Shown here: piece by piece, positions 53,276 through 64,000 of the stretch
Position numbering within the stretch: position 1 is the first letter of the stretch
How the letters are laid out: every line of letters begins with the position of its first letter
Source: Cyclaneusma minus
Taxonomy: Eukaryota > Ascomycota > Leotiomycetes > Marthamycetales > Marthamycetaceae
Length of the DNA stretch: 64,000 nt
Reading direction: 5' to 3'
NCBI GenBank assembly: GCA_037179335.1
Contig: JAKZHN010000026.1
Coordinates: 310,001-374,000 of the forward strand
The notes under the pieces: model-generated
The model's input: only the letters and a program-made list of their open reading frames with translations
Databases searched by the model: none
Told to the model about the DNA's origin: nothing
Translations under genes and position numbers: made by a program

Positions 53276-56101
53276 CCTAAATAAATCGCTATACCGGTAA
53301 ATTTATTATTTGCGGAAATACCGTATATAAATATTATAAAATCCTATTTTAGGCAAAAAAATTAAAAAACTAAATTACCACCGGATTTTTTAAATTGCTA
53401 TCGATTTTAAAAAAATTGTTTTTATTTAGCAATATGCTTCTTAAAAAGCTTTAAATGCTATTTTTAGCATATTTTATTATTGTATTTTAAATTTTAATAT
53501 AATGCATATTATTTTCCTTCGCTTTATTATTTTAAATTTTTTATTTCCCTTTTATCTTTTGCCTAATAATAATTCTTTTTATTAGCCCCAATTATTTATT
53601 TTTTATTATTGCCGGCCCTTTGTTAATATATTGCTATAGCAATATTTGCTGTTTTTTTAATTTTTCTATTTAAAGCATTTTTAAATAGCTTTAAAAATTG
53701 CTTATTTTATTTTAATTTTAGGTATTTTAATTCTTTGTTTAATATTTAGCTTAAATAAAAGTTTATAGCCTTTAAAGAACAAATTTTTTGAAATATTATA
53801 TTCCGAAATTAGGCTATTAAAAAAGCGGTTAATTAAAAAAAATTGCTAAATTTTATACTATTTTTGCCTTTTAAATATTTAATTTTTATTTTGGCTTGCT
53901 AAAATTGCTCAATATAATTATTTAGGCTTTTATAATTAATAAATTTAAATATATATAATGCTTAAATAATTTATTTATAAATATTGGGGCTTTTAAATTA
54001 ATATTTTAAAATAAATTTTTCTAATATATTATAAGCATTTAAATTATAATTCTTTATTATATTTTAGGCATTTTTATTTAAGCGGTCGAAAATTATAGCG
54101 CAAGCGTATAGCTGGTAAAATTTCTATTTTTTAAATTTCTTTTCAAAAAAATTTAAAGCTTTTTTTTAAATACTATTAAAAGCTATAAGTTTTGCCTTTT
54201 ATTTTACCAGTAATTTATTAAAACCCTAAATGCTTAAAAAAATTATAATTTTCTTATATTATTAAAGCCAATTAATATTAGCATTTAAAAATAAAATGCT
54301 AGCTAAATAGCTTAGGGCTTTATTAATAAAAAAACTTGTAATTGCTAATTGCTAAAACCGAAATTAAAGCCCTGGAAAATTAAATTAAAAACGGAATTAA
54401 AAGGTAAATATATTAAATAATTATTAATTTAATTATTAAAAAACTCCGATTATTAATTAGCAATAAATAATCATTAATTTAACCATTGGAAATTAGCGGT
54501 TTGGCATTAAAATCCCTAAATTTGAAATTGGAATTGGACCTGGAATTAAAATTAAATTAAAACGGCAAGCGTATAATAAAATCCTAAATATCCATTAAAT
54601 TAAGCGGTTGCAAAAAGCTTTTAAAGTTAAAAAAACCAGAATTTAATAAGATTAGCGTAATAACTTCGAACTCCAATTATTTTTTTGTAAATATTATATA
54701 ATAAATAAAAATTAATAATAGCTATAAAAATAAATAAAAAAACAAAAATTAATTTAAAAAACAATATTATATTAAAAAAAAAAAAAAGTAAGGCTTAAAA
54801 TTATATTTATATTATTATTTTATATTAGAAATTGGCTTTTTAAAACTATCATTAAATTATTAAATTATAAAAATTATAGCGTTTTAAAAAAATTCAAAAA
54901 ATTATTGCTATTTATAATTTAAAATATAATAGCATTATATTAAAAAAATTAAATTGCTAGTAAAAGTAAAAATAAAATATTTTCTTTTAGCAAATCTAAT
55001 ATACTAATTTCAAAAATTTAATATTTAGCCCATTTTTTATTTTTTTTATAATTTTAAACCCTAAAAAAATCCTAAATTAAATACCAACTATTTTTTTTAA
55101 AAAATAAACCCGTTTCCAATTTATTTTAAAGCCTTTTGCATAAATTCGAAATTAGCTTGCAGCTTTATTTTAAATCTATATATATTAAAAAAGCTTCAAA
55201 TCAAATAAATTTTTATTTTTAAATAGCTAAAAATCCGCCGGTAATTTCTAAAAAAAACCTTTTACCAAAATATAAAAATAAAGCAAAATTTATTATTTTA
55301 TTTTACCAAATTTTAATGCATATCGCTAATATATTTAGTAAAAAAAAGCGTTAATTGTTTTTAATTAGAATTCTAAAATATTAATTAATTATTTTTTCGC
55401 TTATTAAAATTAATGCATAAAATCGATTTTTTAATGCAAAATATATATTTTTGTATTATATTTATTAAAATTTAAAATTTAAAAATTAAATATATTAGAT
55501 TTTTAATAAAATCCAATTTTTTATATTTAGCTATTTGATAATTATATAAATTTAATAATAATATTTTCCAAAATTTAAATGCTTAAAAGCCTTATAAACC
55601 AAAATAATTTATAAAATTTCTATATATTAAAAATTTAAAATCCATTATTATAAATTTATAAATCCCTTATTAATTTTGGTTTATATTCAAAAAAATTTCG
55701 CACCGGAAAAGTTTTTCAAAAAATCGATTTATATAAAAAAATGCATTTTAAAATTTTCCCTATATAAATTTAGGATTCTAATATTAAATATATTCAATTT
55801 TATATAATATATTAAATTTTAATATCTGCAATTTTAAATTCTACTGCTTTGCAGCCAATTAAATATGCTTAAAAAACTATAATATAGCTAATTAAATTTA
55901 ACTTTAAATAAATTAATTTTTTAAATGCTGTATAATAATTAATTATTGCAAATAATTGCATATTAAATTTAAATAATGCTTGTGTAAGGAATTTATCGGG
56001 TTGCGTATAAAAATCCGGATTAATTATATTAAATTATAAATATTATTATTTATAAAATAGGAAACTCAGCTTATTAATTGCCCGGCGCCGGGCTTATAAT
56101 T

Positions 56102-56253
56102 TGTTAAATTAATTAGGTTATATTATATCAATTGCTTAAAAAAGATTGGGCGGAGAGCCCGATCGTTTACTTATTTATATATCAGACCCCTATTAGGTCC
56201 CCTGGCGGCTCCCCAAAGGGTGCCTGATTGCCTGAATACCTTAGGCTCTGACA
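56102..56253. repeat. right LTR (152 bp)
   Basis: Begins TGTTAAATTAATTAGG and ends GGCTCTGACA, directly followed by the GTATT target duplication. Same length as the left LTR. Confidence 0.92.
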
Positions 56254-56760
56254 GTATTTTGCCGTGTGCCTTTGAATTTGCTATGATTGAAGCTTTACTC
56301 GGGCAAGTCTCATGCGTTCATTAACCTACTCCCCAGAAACCCTCCCCTATCCCTATTACAATCCTCGCAATCCTCGCAACTCCCCACACCGCGCTCTCCT
56401 CCAGCACCACCTCCTTCCTCAGCAGCAGCAACAACATGAGGTCGCCGTTCAAAAAGACCAAAAGCACCTTTACTCCACGGCCCCAATTCTATCCAAGCAC
56501 CACCGGGCACCGGTCCTCTCACCCCCACACCGTTTCACAGGCTCCTCAATCGTCAAAACCCATGCACTCAAGCTTTGCCCAGCCCTTCCACCAAAGTCAC
56601 CATCTGGAAAATCTGTTGTAACTTGTCGCTGGTTTTCTTCGCATTGGACGCCCAGCGACTCGGCGAGGCATCCACAGCTAGGTAGCTGATGACCGTGACC
56701 GAATTTCCAAGCACCATCATAGGTAGTCACACCGAATACTATTTAAAACACGTTTCTAAG

Positions 56761-56950
56761 CTTACACAGACCTGTTATAGCAATAAAACCTGCACCATTG
56801 CAATCTACGCAAAATTTGCAATCTATTGATATATAATTTGTATTTTCGCATTTTGCGCGTCGACGTGCAACAAAACCACTTTCGTTGAACTAAAATGGGG
56901 TTATAGCGTCTTAAATAGGCAAGGTGGGAAACTAGCCGTTAAATTGTAAG
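56761..56950. repeat. direct repeat, copy 1 (about 190 bp)
   Basis: Shares with copy 2 the ordered segments CTGTTATAGCAATAA, ACACCATTGYAATCTACGC-like sequence, TTGATATATA, TTTTCGCATTTTG, GACGTGCRACAAAAC, TTATAGCGTC and AGGCAAGGTGGGA. Differences are scattered, many of them transitions. No open frame. Confidence 0.75.
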
Positions 56951-57091
56951 CGAACAATGCGCGACAGGGATTTGGCGCGCGACAGACAGAGACGTGGCTA
57001 ACAGACTTACTAGTACCTATGAGCATTGCCCCTTTTCCTTGTCCATCACCCCCAATGTCAAGCATACCGGAATTTGAAAAGCGCATTTACA

Positions 57092-57280
57092 GGCTTCCAC
57101 AAATCTGTTATAGCAATAAGACTTACACCATTGTAATCTACGCGAAAATTGCAATATGTTGATATATATTTTGTTTTTTTTTCGCATTTTGTGCGACGAC
57201 GTGCGACAAAACTGCATTTTTTACCAGAGGCAGATTATAGCGTCCTAAAGAGGCAAGGTGGGAGAAACGCTAAGCGAACT
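57092..57280. repeat. direct repeat, copy 2 (about 190 bp)
   Basis: Second copy of the same sequence, about 330 bp downstream in the same orientation, running into a GCGAACTGGCGCGCGGCGG segment that also has a counterpart after copy 1 (GCGAACAATGCGCGACAGG). The two could be ends of one small element or a tandem duplication. Confidence 0.75.
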
Positions 57281-58245
57281 GGCGCGCGGCGGTGGGCCCG
57301 TTGGCGCCGGGCGGTTTTGATGGTGAGTGAACCCCTAGGAACGAGCTACATAGGCAAGATGAGGATACCTCTAATATACCTCCTAGGGCTGGTGGCTACA
57401 TGTATGGCATAGTTTTCTGCGTGCCTACTGCCTCCCGTTGACTTTCTTCTCCTTCCATCACAGGACTCCCGAGAGTCGTCTTTGCCCATTCGACCAAATG
57501 ACTCGCAGCGAAACATGTTCGAAATTTTCCCATGCCAACTTCAACAGCGAAATACTACCTCTAAATTAGGACATCCTACACATATCGAGACGTTTTGCTT
57601 GTAAGATCAACTTCGTCTATTCGTCTATAAGTACCTGATAATGTAGCTCCTTGCCCGCCGTATTCCATATCATAAATCGTATTCCTCGTTATTTTCCCCG
57701 TGCCGAGGGAGCAGCGACATCCACTACAGGTACATAGGCACGCTGAGCAAATTCCCAGGTCGAGCCGACAAGCAGTCTGCACTACCCTATGAATCCATGT
57801 AGGTACATGCTAACCGCCTCACCGCGCTTTCAATCAAAGCCTTCCGAAGAATCTGACACATTCATCAGTCGACTTGAGTTCCGTGACTCGTTGCTACATG
57901 TAAACATCCGACATCTCCAGGAGAAATTGTCGTCGATGATGCCACGTTATCTGCCGAGCTGCACATCGCAGTCTTCAGCCTCTAGCCATAGGGCTACAGA
58001 TGCTATCCCAACTGTCCAGTAGCTCGACAGATGACACGTTTGTATCATCTCTCTCGTCCGATTTCTTTCCGCGTTCTCAAACATCCTGCAATCTTCCCCG
58101 GGTCGAGCAAGGCGATGAGAGCGAGTGAGGATTCAAAGCTCCGCGGGGCTTTCCACGACTCGGACGTCTCTACAGCGATTCTTCGTCCTATCAATTCCCT
58201 CCAAGCCAGACTCGTCTCTCCCCCATTCACCCGCCCACCAACCTC

Positions 58246-60124
58246 TCACATAATCTCGCTAGCAAACTTGCTTCTCTTCCTAATCGCCGGACCGTACACG
58301 ACCAGAACCCACGGCACGACCGTTAATCCCGCCGCCAACGCACCCAGCAAACTAGCCGCCTGCGGAAAGCCCAAATTATTAAACAGCGCCGGCGTAACAA
58401 GCGGAAACACTCCTCCTAGCATATTGCGACAAAATGATTGTGCTGCTAGTGCAGATGAAGCGTATCGATGATATGTATCAGCGAGGTAGTTGAATGTGGC
58501 TAGGTAGATGCTGTAGATTCCCATTGTGGCGCATGCGATACTGATGATACTGGGCCATGGGGAGGAAGATGTTGTGCCCCAGCCGAACCAGAACAGCCCG
58601 ATGGGAAGGAGTATGGATTCGATGCAGGCGAAGTAGAGACGTGCTTCTGGGCTTGCTAGATCGAGTTTCGCGAGAAGGGACGGTTTGGAGGGCGATTTTA
58701 GGAAGAAAGCGAGGGCTTTTTCTTGCTGTATAGCGAGGGCGGTGATTAACACAGCGCCCGTAGATAGACTAGCAAAAACAGCCCCCGACTGCGCAAGGTT
58801 GAAGTGATAGGTTCTCTCAAAAACGATGGGTATGGACCCAAATGTCAGGTAGAGGACGGCCCATGCGAAGGCAACCCAGAGGGAGAAGAAGAAGACCACA
58901 GGCTCCGTGAATAGCAAGTGGAAAGGTCGGTAGACGGAAATACCAATAGCTTTAGAAAGCGATTCGCGCTCTTCGTCGGATTTGACTTTCCAGCGTATTC
59001 GTTGAGGTTGGAGTCTTGATGCTCGCGATCCGGCGCGAGTTGGTGCAGTCATGTCGAGACCGTAATATCCTGCTGCTTCGCGCTCTTCGTACCATTTGTT
59101 TAGTGCGGAGGCTTTATTGGATAGGAGGACGCTGCCGCGGGTTTCTTTGAGGCAGATTGCGAGGAGGGCGACGAGGACGAAATCCATTATGATTTGGATT
59201 CTGAATACCCATCTGTGAAATTCTGTAAGCATATCAAGAATGCAGCTGTAGTTTTTTTTTTCCAAAACAAAAAGGCATTAAAAGTAAGAAGAAAAGGCCG
59301 AGAACCTATGGATGACTACGAATCTCGGTGTCAGGAGAATTGTAGAATGTAGATAGAAAATGTGGCACAAACCTCCAATGCGTATATTCGACAACAAACC
59401 CAGACACGAGAGGTCCAAGACCAGTGCCAAAAAGCGCTCCCCCACTGAACAGCGCCATAGGCGTATTCCTCTCCTTCGCATGATACATATCACTAATAAC
59501 CCCCCCAACCATAGTCGAAAAAACACTCGCCCCCACCCCTGTAAAAAACCGACACACCAGCATCGCCGGATAACTCTCGCTCACCGCGCATCCAATCTGG
59601 AATATCACAAACACTATTCCGGCTATCACAAACACCGGGTATCGTCCATTTATTTCGGAAAAGGGGGCGAGGACCATGGGGGCTATGGCGAAGCCTGATG
59701 TGAATGTGGTGATGCCGACTGTGACAGCTACGGTGGAGACGTGCCATTCGGAGGCCATGGAGCGTTCGGCGGGGGAGTAGCCGCCGGCTGTGTAGGCGGA
59801 GAGGGAGGTGGCGATGACGCAGAGCCAGGTTATGAGGTCTTTTTTGGGCTTGGGCCAGAGGAAGGGGGAGATGTAGGGTTTGAGGTTTGGTTCCGGTGGC
59901 GGAGGAGCATTTTCGTTATTTGTGCTTGGTGTTGGGAAAGGTAACGGGGTTTCGAAGGTGAGATATTGGTAGACGATGGGGGATTGCTCGTCGAGGAGCG
60001 ACTTGCGCTGGACATCTGGTTCGGGGGCGGTTTTGGGCTCGTTTAGGTCGCTGTTGTAGCCGGTGGAGACGTCGAGTTGGCTGCTTGAGGCATCGTGCTT
60101 CTCGTCGACCGCATCTTCGACCAT
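58246..60124 (-). CDS. MFS transporter, DHA1 drug/polyamine exporter type
   Basis: A proton-driven exporter of the major facilitator superfamily in the plasma membrane. Exons on the - strand: 60124-59373 and 59212-58246 (160-nt intron), giving 572 residues. A 100-residue polar cytosolic N-terminus precedes twelve expected membrane helices. DHA1 landmarks are ITTFTSGFAIAPMVLAPFSE followed by NGRYPVF (motif A region), CRFFTGVGASVFSTMVGGVI, the helix-5 motif SGGALFGTGLGPLVSGFV, and THWRWVFRIQIIMDFVL across the splice. A long central loop (KWYEEREAAGYY...RIRWKVKSDEE) separates the two halves, as in the Tpo1/Flu1 group. Substrate unknown. Confidence 0.92.
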
Positions 60125-61960
60125 GGTCTCGGAACAAGAGCAGCGTAGGCCGCTGTTTTCGGAGAATTGGCAGACGGACGGAAGTCTGGAAAGGGGGACG
60201 CCGCGCTTCCCAAAACTTCAACGTGGAGAGGGGCAAGAGAAGGAAGAAGGAAGCAATCACAAAGCACCTTGGAGGATTAATAAGGACTGACAAGAGACGA
60301 TAACGGTGTCCAGAGACGGCAGGCCCCTAATTTCCAATACTCCACAAGCAGTCGATGAATCAAGGGCTCCACCCACCGGCGTCATCATTGGACCTGGAGA
60401 ACAGAGATCCTCCCGCATGCGGGGGAGACGAGGCGTGGGGAAGTTCGAGAAAGGCATAGGATGAAACAAGTACTACTAGCTCACCGTGATATTGGCACTT
60501 TTCCCGGCAGCAGGTGCGGTCATACACGTGCTTGTTGTTAGCAGAAACACGCCCAGAGAGTCATGTCGGGTCAGGTGAAGCTATATGCGGGTATAACAGA
60601 CATCGATCGAATTGGCAGCTTATTCCCGTGAGCATCTCCGATTTACCGCCGATTTCGGTATTCTGCATCCGCGCCACTGAGATCTCGGCGTCTGAGGGCG
60701 TCTGAGGGAAGGATTTGCAGAATGAAGGACAACATCGATGTTGATATATTGAGTTGACATATCATGATTCATTGATGATTTAATGCGGTTCCTGTCCAGC
60801 AATTAGTATGCGTTTGAGACATTGATGCGATTTTGATATAAATATAGTTGCGCTTGTCACCGTGCAGGATCTGTGGAGAGCCGAAAGCTTATCTGTGGTG
60901 ATCTCTGGAGTATGTACGCCACATACGCAGCGTGGAGAACGGAGCATCTTCCGCGGGCATCACGACATACCTCGGACGAGCGATGCCGATAACATTGATG
61001 ATCCGTTGGCCCGTCTATCAAACCCGAGTCCGAGTTTCGACCTGGTTTCCATGCAGGCACATGTGCGTGGATCGCCCTCTAGCTTTGGGTGGCCAGCATA
61101 AAGATAGACGCATCGCACTCTGCCAGAGGTGCACACGGTGTCGCGGGGCTGGGAATAGCTTCAGCACGCCAAGCGGCTCTCTCCGAACATATCCTCGAGC
61201 TTCGCTGCCAAGCCAAAGCTCGGACGCGACCGACTTCCACTTTGCAACACCGGCATCGGGGACTTGTCGTCTTGGAGATGGCATCATCGAAGTGTGATTC
61301 TGGGAGGTTTGTTTCTTTCCACTGTCCAACGCTCCAAAGTTCGTCGCGTGGGTATGGCGTCTTCAAACTCTTTAATTCGCGATGCACGCTTGCTTGAAGT
61401 CTTGCGTGCCGCATTTTGTCTTTCTCTCGTCTTCCCTTCCCCTCACACCTTGGGCGGCACCAGCCTAGCCCATGATGCTACCACCAAAACGCAACGCCAA
61501 TTGGCTGTTCGCTGAATTGATTTCTCATCCATTCTGACCAAGCTTTGAAGCTATTCTTGTTCCTGAATACTTTGTTGCCTTTCTTTCTCCTTTCGTACCG
61601 TGGGTCTATGTACATCCTTGGAAAGCGTGCCGCTAGAGCACAGAAAGAGGCTCACTCGAGCCCATTCACCAATCAAGTCGCTGCACGGGCGATGGCGTGC
61701 TCGAGACAAGGCTGGCCTTACAAATACATATCGTCAAATATGCTCATGATTAATGGAAAGCGTGCTGAAGGCGGCGCTATGGCTATCCCGCCGATGTGTC
61801 CGGTGTCGCTATATTTGAGGGGTGGCCTGACCTCATCCAAGATTCCAAAGAATCCATCTCTCTGCTCAAATCAACAAATCATTCTTCATCATCCTACAAC
61901 ACCATCGCTCATACCAAGTCAACACTCACCTCGAGCCCTCATATTACTACTCACTTCAAG
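60125..61960. other. intergenic region between divergent MFS and peroxiredoxin genes
   Basis: About 1.8 kb between divergent starts. No supported coding region; the open frames at 61018-61414 and 61545-61960 are unconserved, and the latter runs into the peroxiredoxin exon and first intron by chance. The last few hundred bases are C/T-rich and A/C-rich, fitting the peroxiredoxin promoter and leader. Confidence 0.4.
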
Positions 61961-63017
61961 ATGTCTACCGAAGAGCGTGCCACTCCGTAAGTCGTTGACG
62001 TCTTCGATGCTGCCTGCTTCCTGCCCCTCCAAGTTACCCCGCCATGCACGTAGAGAAGTTTTGAAGCTCTTCACGAAGCTACCACATTTCCACTCTCACC
62101 CGATTGGAATTGCATCTGGAGTCTTGCAATCGTCAATTGGAACTGCACAAAGCCATTTCCATGAAAAGCTCGGCTTCAGAATCAATGGCGGACTCATTTC
62201 TCCCGCCTCATGTCACTCAACCCCGCCACCCACACTAACACCCCTCCCTCACAGTCTCCGCCTGGGCAGCATCGCCCCCAACTTCAAAGCCGAAACCACC
62301 AACGGCCCCATCGACTTCCACGAGTTCATCGGCGACAACTGGGTCGTTCTGTTCTCCCACCCCGAGGACTACACTCCCGTCTGCACCACCGAGCTGGGCG
62401 CTTTCGCCAAGCTCGAGCCCGAGTTCACCAAGCGTGGTGTTAAGCTGATCGGTCTTTCTGCCAACACTGTTGAGAGCCATGGCGGCTGGATCAAGGATAT
62501 CGACGATATCTCTGGCAGCAAGCTTACTTTCCCCATAATTGGTGATAAGGAGCGTAAGGTAGCTTACCTATACGACATGTATGTCTTGCCCCCATCATCA
62601 TCACTCCAAAAGAAACCCTTCCTCAATATCATATCAATTTTTTTTTAACACGCACCCCCCCCCCCCCCCCACAGGCTCGACCACCAAGACACCACCAACG
62701 TCGACAGCAAAGGCGTCGCCTTCACCATCCGCAGCGTCTTCATCATCGACCCCAAGAAGACGATCCGCCTCATCCTCAGCTACCCCGCCTCCACCGGCCG
62801 CAACACCGCCGAGGTCCTGCGCGTCGTCGACTCCCTGCAGACCGGTGACAAGCACAGAATCACCACTCCTATCAACTGGGTTCCCGGTGACGATGTTATT
62901 GTGCACCCTGCTGTTAAGAACGAGGAGGCGAAGGAGCTGTTCCCCAACTTCCGCATTGTCAGACCTTACCTGCGTTTCACTCCTCTGCCTAAGGAGCAGA
63001 CTTCTGCGAGCCTATAA
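61961..63017 (+). CDS. 1-Cys peroxiredoxin (Prx6/Prx1 type)
   Basis: Reduces hydrogen peroxide and organic peroxides through one peroxidatic cysteine. Exons 61961-61986, 62255-62578 and 62675-63017 give 230 residues. The thioredoxin-like fold starts LRLGSIAPNFKAET. The active site is SHPEDYTPVCTTELG with Cys52, the only cysteine I see in the product, so it is a 1-Cys enzyme. The C-terminal extension with the INWVPGDDVIVHPAV and FRIVRPYLRFTPLP segments defines the Prx6 class. The first exon encodes only MSTEERATP and no mitochondrial presequence, which suggests a cytosolic or nuclear form. The second intron ends in eight T and sixteen C before ACAG. Confidence 0.95.
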
Positions 63018-64000
63018 GGATGAGGCGAGACATGGAAGTGAGAATAGGAGGTATTTTTAGGATTCGCTGAAATCTGATGGAACAGGCCGGCTGAAGGGCC
63101 CAAGTTCACGCATCCTGGATATAAGGCTAGGCGCTACACGTATCCCGGGAGGTTTCGTGTTAGACCGTGTTAGAGAACTCACTTTGATACCAAACGAAAA
63201 AGAAAACAAAAAGTCCTTCGTCTTCACATCGAGACTGTTTCTCAACATTTACATATGTCGATTGAATGTGACTCTTGATGCCCTGAATATTGAGCATGCC
63301 ATGTTCCTGCAAGAGCGGACCAGACCCCGCTTAGGATGAAGACGTGCAATCGAGTCTCCAGTTCCCAACGAAACTTGCAGATTATTGAAGTTATAAGTAT
63401 TGAGAAATTCCTCTGAAGTATTCAAGTTGAACAATGATTGAAAACCACCGTCAAGGTTGCAAACAGCCGTGTTTATTTGATCGAGTCCTTAGAACACCTT
63501 CGAAAATTCCAGACGGTAGCGCGGGGGTCGATCTGCACCAGGTTCCATTCTGAAAAGCTCCGTGCAGTCGCCCATCGAGAAGCTCCTTCCCTGCCTTCCC
63601 GCCAAGCATTCAAGTTTCACCATTCAGACGACGTGGGAATTGTAAAGTCGTGGGGTCAAAAGGCTTGCTGGTCGCAGATTCGACTTCAATGTAAGTCCTA
63701 TTTCCCTATTTTCCCTAAGAATACTCCTGTTACAACATCGCGACAGCCGAGACCTTTTTGTGGCTCCTGCAAGCACCTGCAAGGCCTGCCGGCCGCCGAA
63801 CAATTACAACATCGACAATTTGGGCGGTGCAGAAGAGTGGCGCATCGGCATCCAACCGTTAGGAGCAAGAATTCGCGCACGGTGAAACGCCAGACTTGCA
63901 TGGTGGTGGTGCTGCAGATTCTTGACGACCTCGTACGATCCAGATCGGTGTGTGCTTGCTTGGCCGGGTCACTAAAAGTCGCTTCGCCAATTCTCCGAAG
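63018..64000. other. right end of the window, no gene seen
   Basis: About 980 bases after the peroxiredoxin stop. There are short open frames only, with no recognisable family, tRNA or repeat. A gene starting beyond the window edge cannot be excluded. Confidence 0.4.

Larger units (their letters stand above)
51435..56253. mobile_element. LTR retrotransposon, complete ends, degraded by RIP
   Basis: Two direct repeats of exactly 152 bp (51435-51586 and 56102-56253) bound the element; the right copy begins TG and ends CA. The 5-bp target duplication GTATT lies at 51430-51434 and 56254-56258. The LTR copies differ at about 25 sites, all of which I read as transitions. The internal 4.5 kb is extremely AT-rich with no open frame, so gag and pol cannot be recognised and the superfamily (copia or gypsy) is open. 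A GC-normal island sits at about 52800-53275. The length of 4.8 kb is typical of a complete fungal element. Confidence 0.92.
56259..58245. other. intergenic region right of the LTR element
   Basis: About 2 kb. It contains the pair of approximately 190-bp direct repeats at 56761 and 57092. Short open frames at 56312-56689 are Pro/Gln/His-rich and have no family features. No gene supported. Confidence 0.4.

Noticed and set aside
56436..56621. 61-codon open frame MRSPFKKTKS on +
   Set aside because: Low-complexity Ser/Pro/His sequence next to CAG/CAA repeats. No family recognised and no continuation by splicing.
61545..62648. 367-codon open frame overlapping the peroxiredoxin gene
   Set aside because: It passes through the peroxiredoxin promoter, first exon and a 268-nt intron only because no stop happens to occur in frame. 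Only the 62255-62578 part encodes conserved protein.

Overview
The window is nuclear DNA of a filamentous ascomycete (Pezizomycotina). The evidence is the gene content (velvet regulator, Ctk3, FHIP, neurochondrin family, mitochondrial calcium uniporter), short introns of about 50 to 100 bases with GTRNGT-type donors, dense genes on both strands, and one retrotransposon converted to very AT-rich sequence purely by C-to-T and G-to-A changes, the mark of repeat-induced point mutation (RIP). I cannot name the species.

Layout. 0.9-7.3 kb: a VelC-like velvet regulator, CTP synthase and the NC2-alpha (Bur6) histone-fold repressor, all on +. 8.2-13.6 kb: a CLC chloride transporter (-) divergent from a neurochondrin-family protein (+). 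14.7-22.3 kb: three - strand genes, the PIC2 mitochondrial phosphate carrier, pyruvate dehydrogenase E1 alpha and a Cdc4/Fbw7-like F-box WD40 protein. 23.5-36.1 kb: a divergent protein kinase (+), a quinone-reductase-like MDR enzyme (-), then two divergent pairs, Ctk3/pyrroline-5-carboxylate reductase and Hat1/FHIP. 37.3-40.5 kb: a large ankyrin protein. 44.3-50.4 kb: an SDR enzyme, a small conserved protein, an intron-containing tRNA-Gly and the mitochondrial calcium uniporter. 58.2-63.0 kb: an MFS exporter and a 1-Cys peroxiredoxin. Most are housekeeping genes. Several act in mitochondria (PIC2, PDH E1 alpha, MCU) or in chromatin and transcription (NC2-alpha, Hat1, Ctk3, velvet), but no gene cluster of shared function is evident.

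The gene-poor stretches hold the unusual material. At 42.5-43.25 kb is a TA-flanked element with inverted termini. Beside it is a tandem array of ten copies of a GTTCGA-containing motif that ends in a tRNA-like sequence. At 51.4-56.25 kb is a complete LTR retrotransposon with 152-bp LTRs and a 5-bp target duplication, RIP-degraded except for a GC-normal island that carries primer-site-like and polypurine-like motifs. A family of degenerate 19-bp-period tandem repeats recurs in at least four separate intergenic regions, in both orientations.

The most striking coding observation is in CTP synthase. Its reading frame is restored to the conserved family sequence only if a 57-nt intron with AT-AC ends is removed. 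The PIC2 gene similarly needs a GC-AG intron. The CLC protein has glutamine at the position of the conserved proton glutamate. The uniporter mRNA probably carries a short upstream ORF whose stop codon overlaps the main start.
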